5,886 bases of DNA from positions 1 to 5,886 of the forward strand of contig JACCTM010000374.1 of NCBI GenBank assembly GCA_013812385.1, in the 5' to 3' direction. Position 1 is the first letter of the stretch, and the number at the start of each line of letters is the position of its first letter. Source of the DNA: Geodermatophilaceae bacterium. GTDB lineage: Bacteria > Actinomycetota > Actinomycetes > Mycobacteriales > Geodermatophilaceae. Positions 5,861-5,886 of this stretch are shown piece after piece. A program made the translations under genes and the position numbers. The notes beneath the pieces were generated by a model. It was not told the DNA's origin and did no database searches. It saw only the letters and a list, made by a program, of their open reading frames with translations.

Positions 5861-5886
5861 ATGGAACGTAAACGACTGATCAGGTC
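5861..5886 (+). CDS. ftsH: Start of the next gene, probably ATP-dependent zinc metalloprotease FtsH (3' end outside window)
   Basis: An ATG opens a frame reading MERKRLIR before the window ends. A short, basic N-terminus before a membrane helix is what membrane-anchored FtsH AAA+ proteases show, and ftsH follows hpt in most actinobacteria. FtsH degrades misassembled membrane proteins and short-lived regulators at the inner face of the membrane. Only eight full codons are visible, so the identity rests on gene order, not on domain evidence. Confidence 0.6.

Overview
This window looks like part of a high-GC actinobacterial chromosome, class Actinomycetia. The reasons are strong G/C preference at third codon positions, GTG and TTG starts, and the gene order ppa (divergent) - dacB - DUF2342 metallopeptidase - tilS - hpt - ftsH, a conserved housekeeping neighbourhood in actinobacteria. 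The genus cannot be fixed from the sequence. A Propionibacteriales-like organism is possible, but that is only an impression.

Layout. Bases 1-683 hold the 3' end of a rightward gene for a single-pass membrane protein: a Pro/Arg-rich cytoplasmic linker, one transmembrane helix, a Pro/Thr-rich stalk and a small outer domain. This fits the C-terminal half of a PknB-type Ser/Thr kinase, although the kinase domain itself lies outside the window. It converges on ppa (712-1263, minus strand), inorganic pyrophosphatase, across a short gap with a possible bidirectional terminator hairpin. A divergent intergenic region (1264-1381) separates ppa from dacB and carries a striking 22-bp inverted repeat.

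Rightward from there come dacB (1382-2800, a membrane-anchored PBP4-type D-Ala-D-Ala carboxypeptidase), a DUF2342 zincin-like metallopeptidase (2871-3968), tilS (4017-4982, tRNA-Ile2 lysidine synthetase) and hpt (5039-5644, hypoxanthine phosphoribosyltransferase). Gaps between these are 48-70 nt, which suits an operon, perhaps with an internal promoter before the metallopeptidase. After a 216-nt gap with a candidate promoter, an ORF begins at 5861 and runs off the window. By synteny it is the start of ftsH. A strong Shine-Dalgarno sequence sits 37 nt upstream of its ATG, with a hairpin filling the space between.

The genes serve peptidoglycan trimming, decoding fidelity of AUA codons, purine salvage, pyrophosphate removal and membrane protein quality control. 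I see no mobile element, CRISPR array, tRNA, rRNA or defence system. The coding content is ordinary; the unusual signals are in the non-coding leaders and in an over-represented CGTACGG word.
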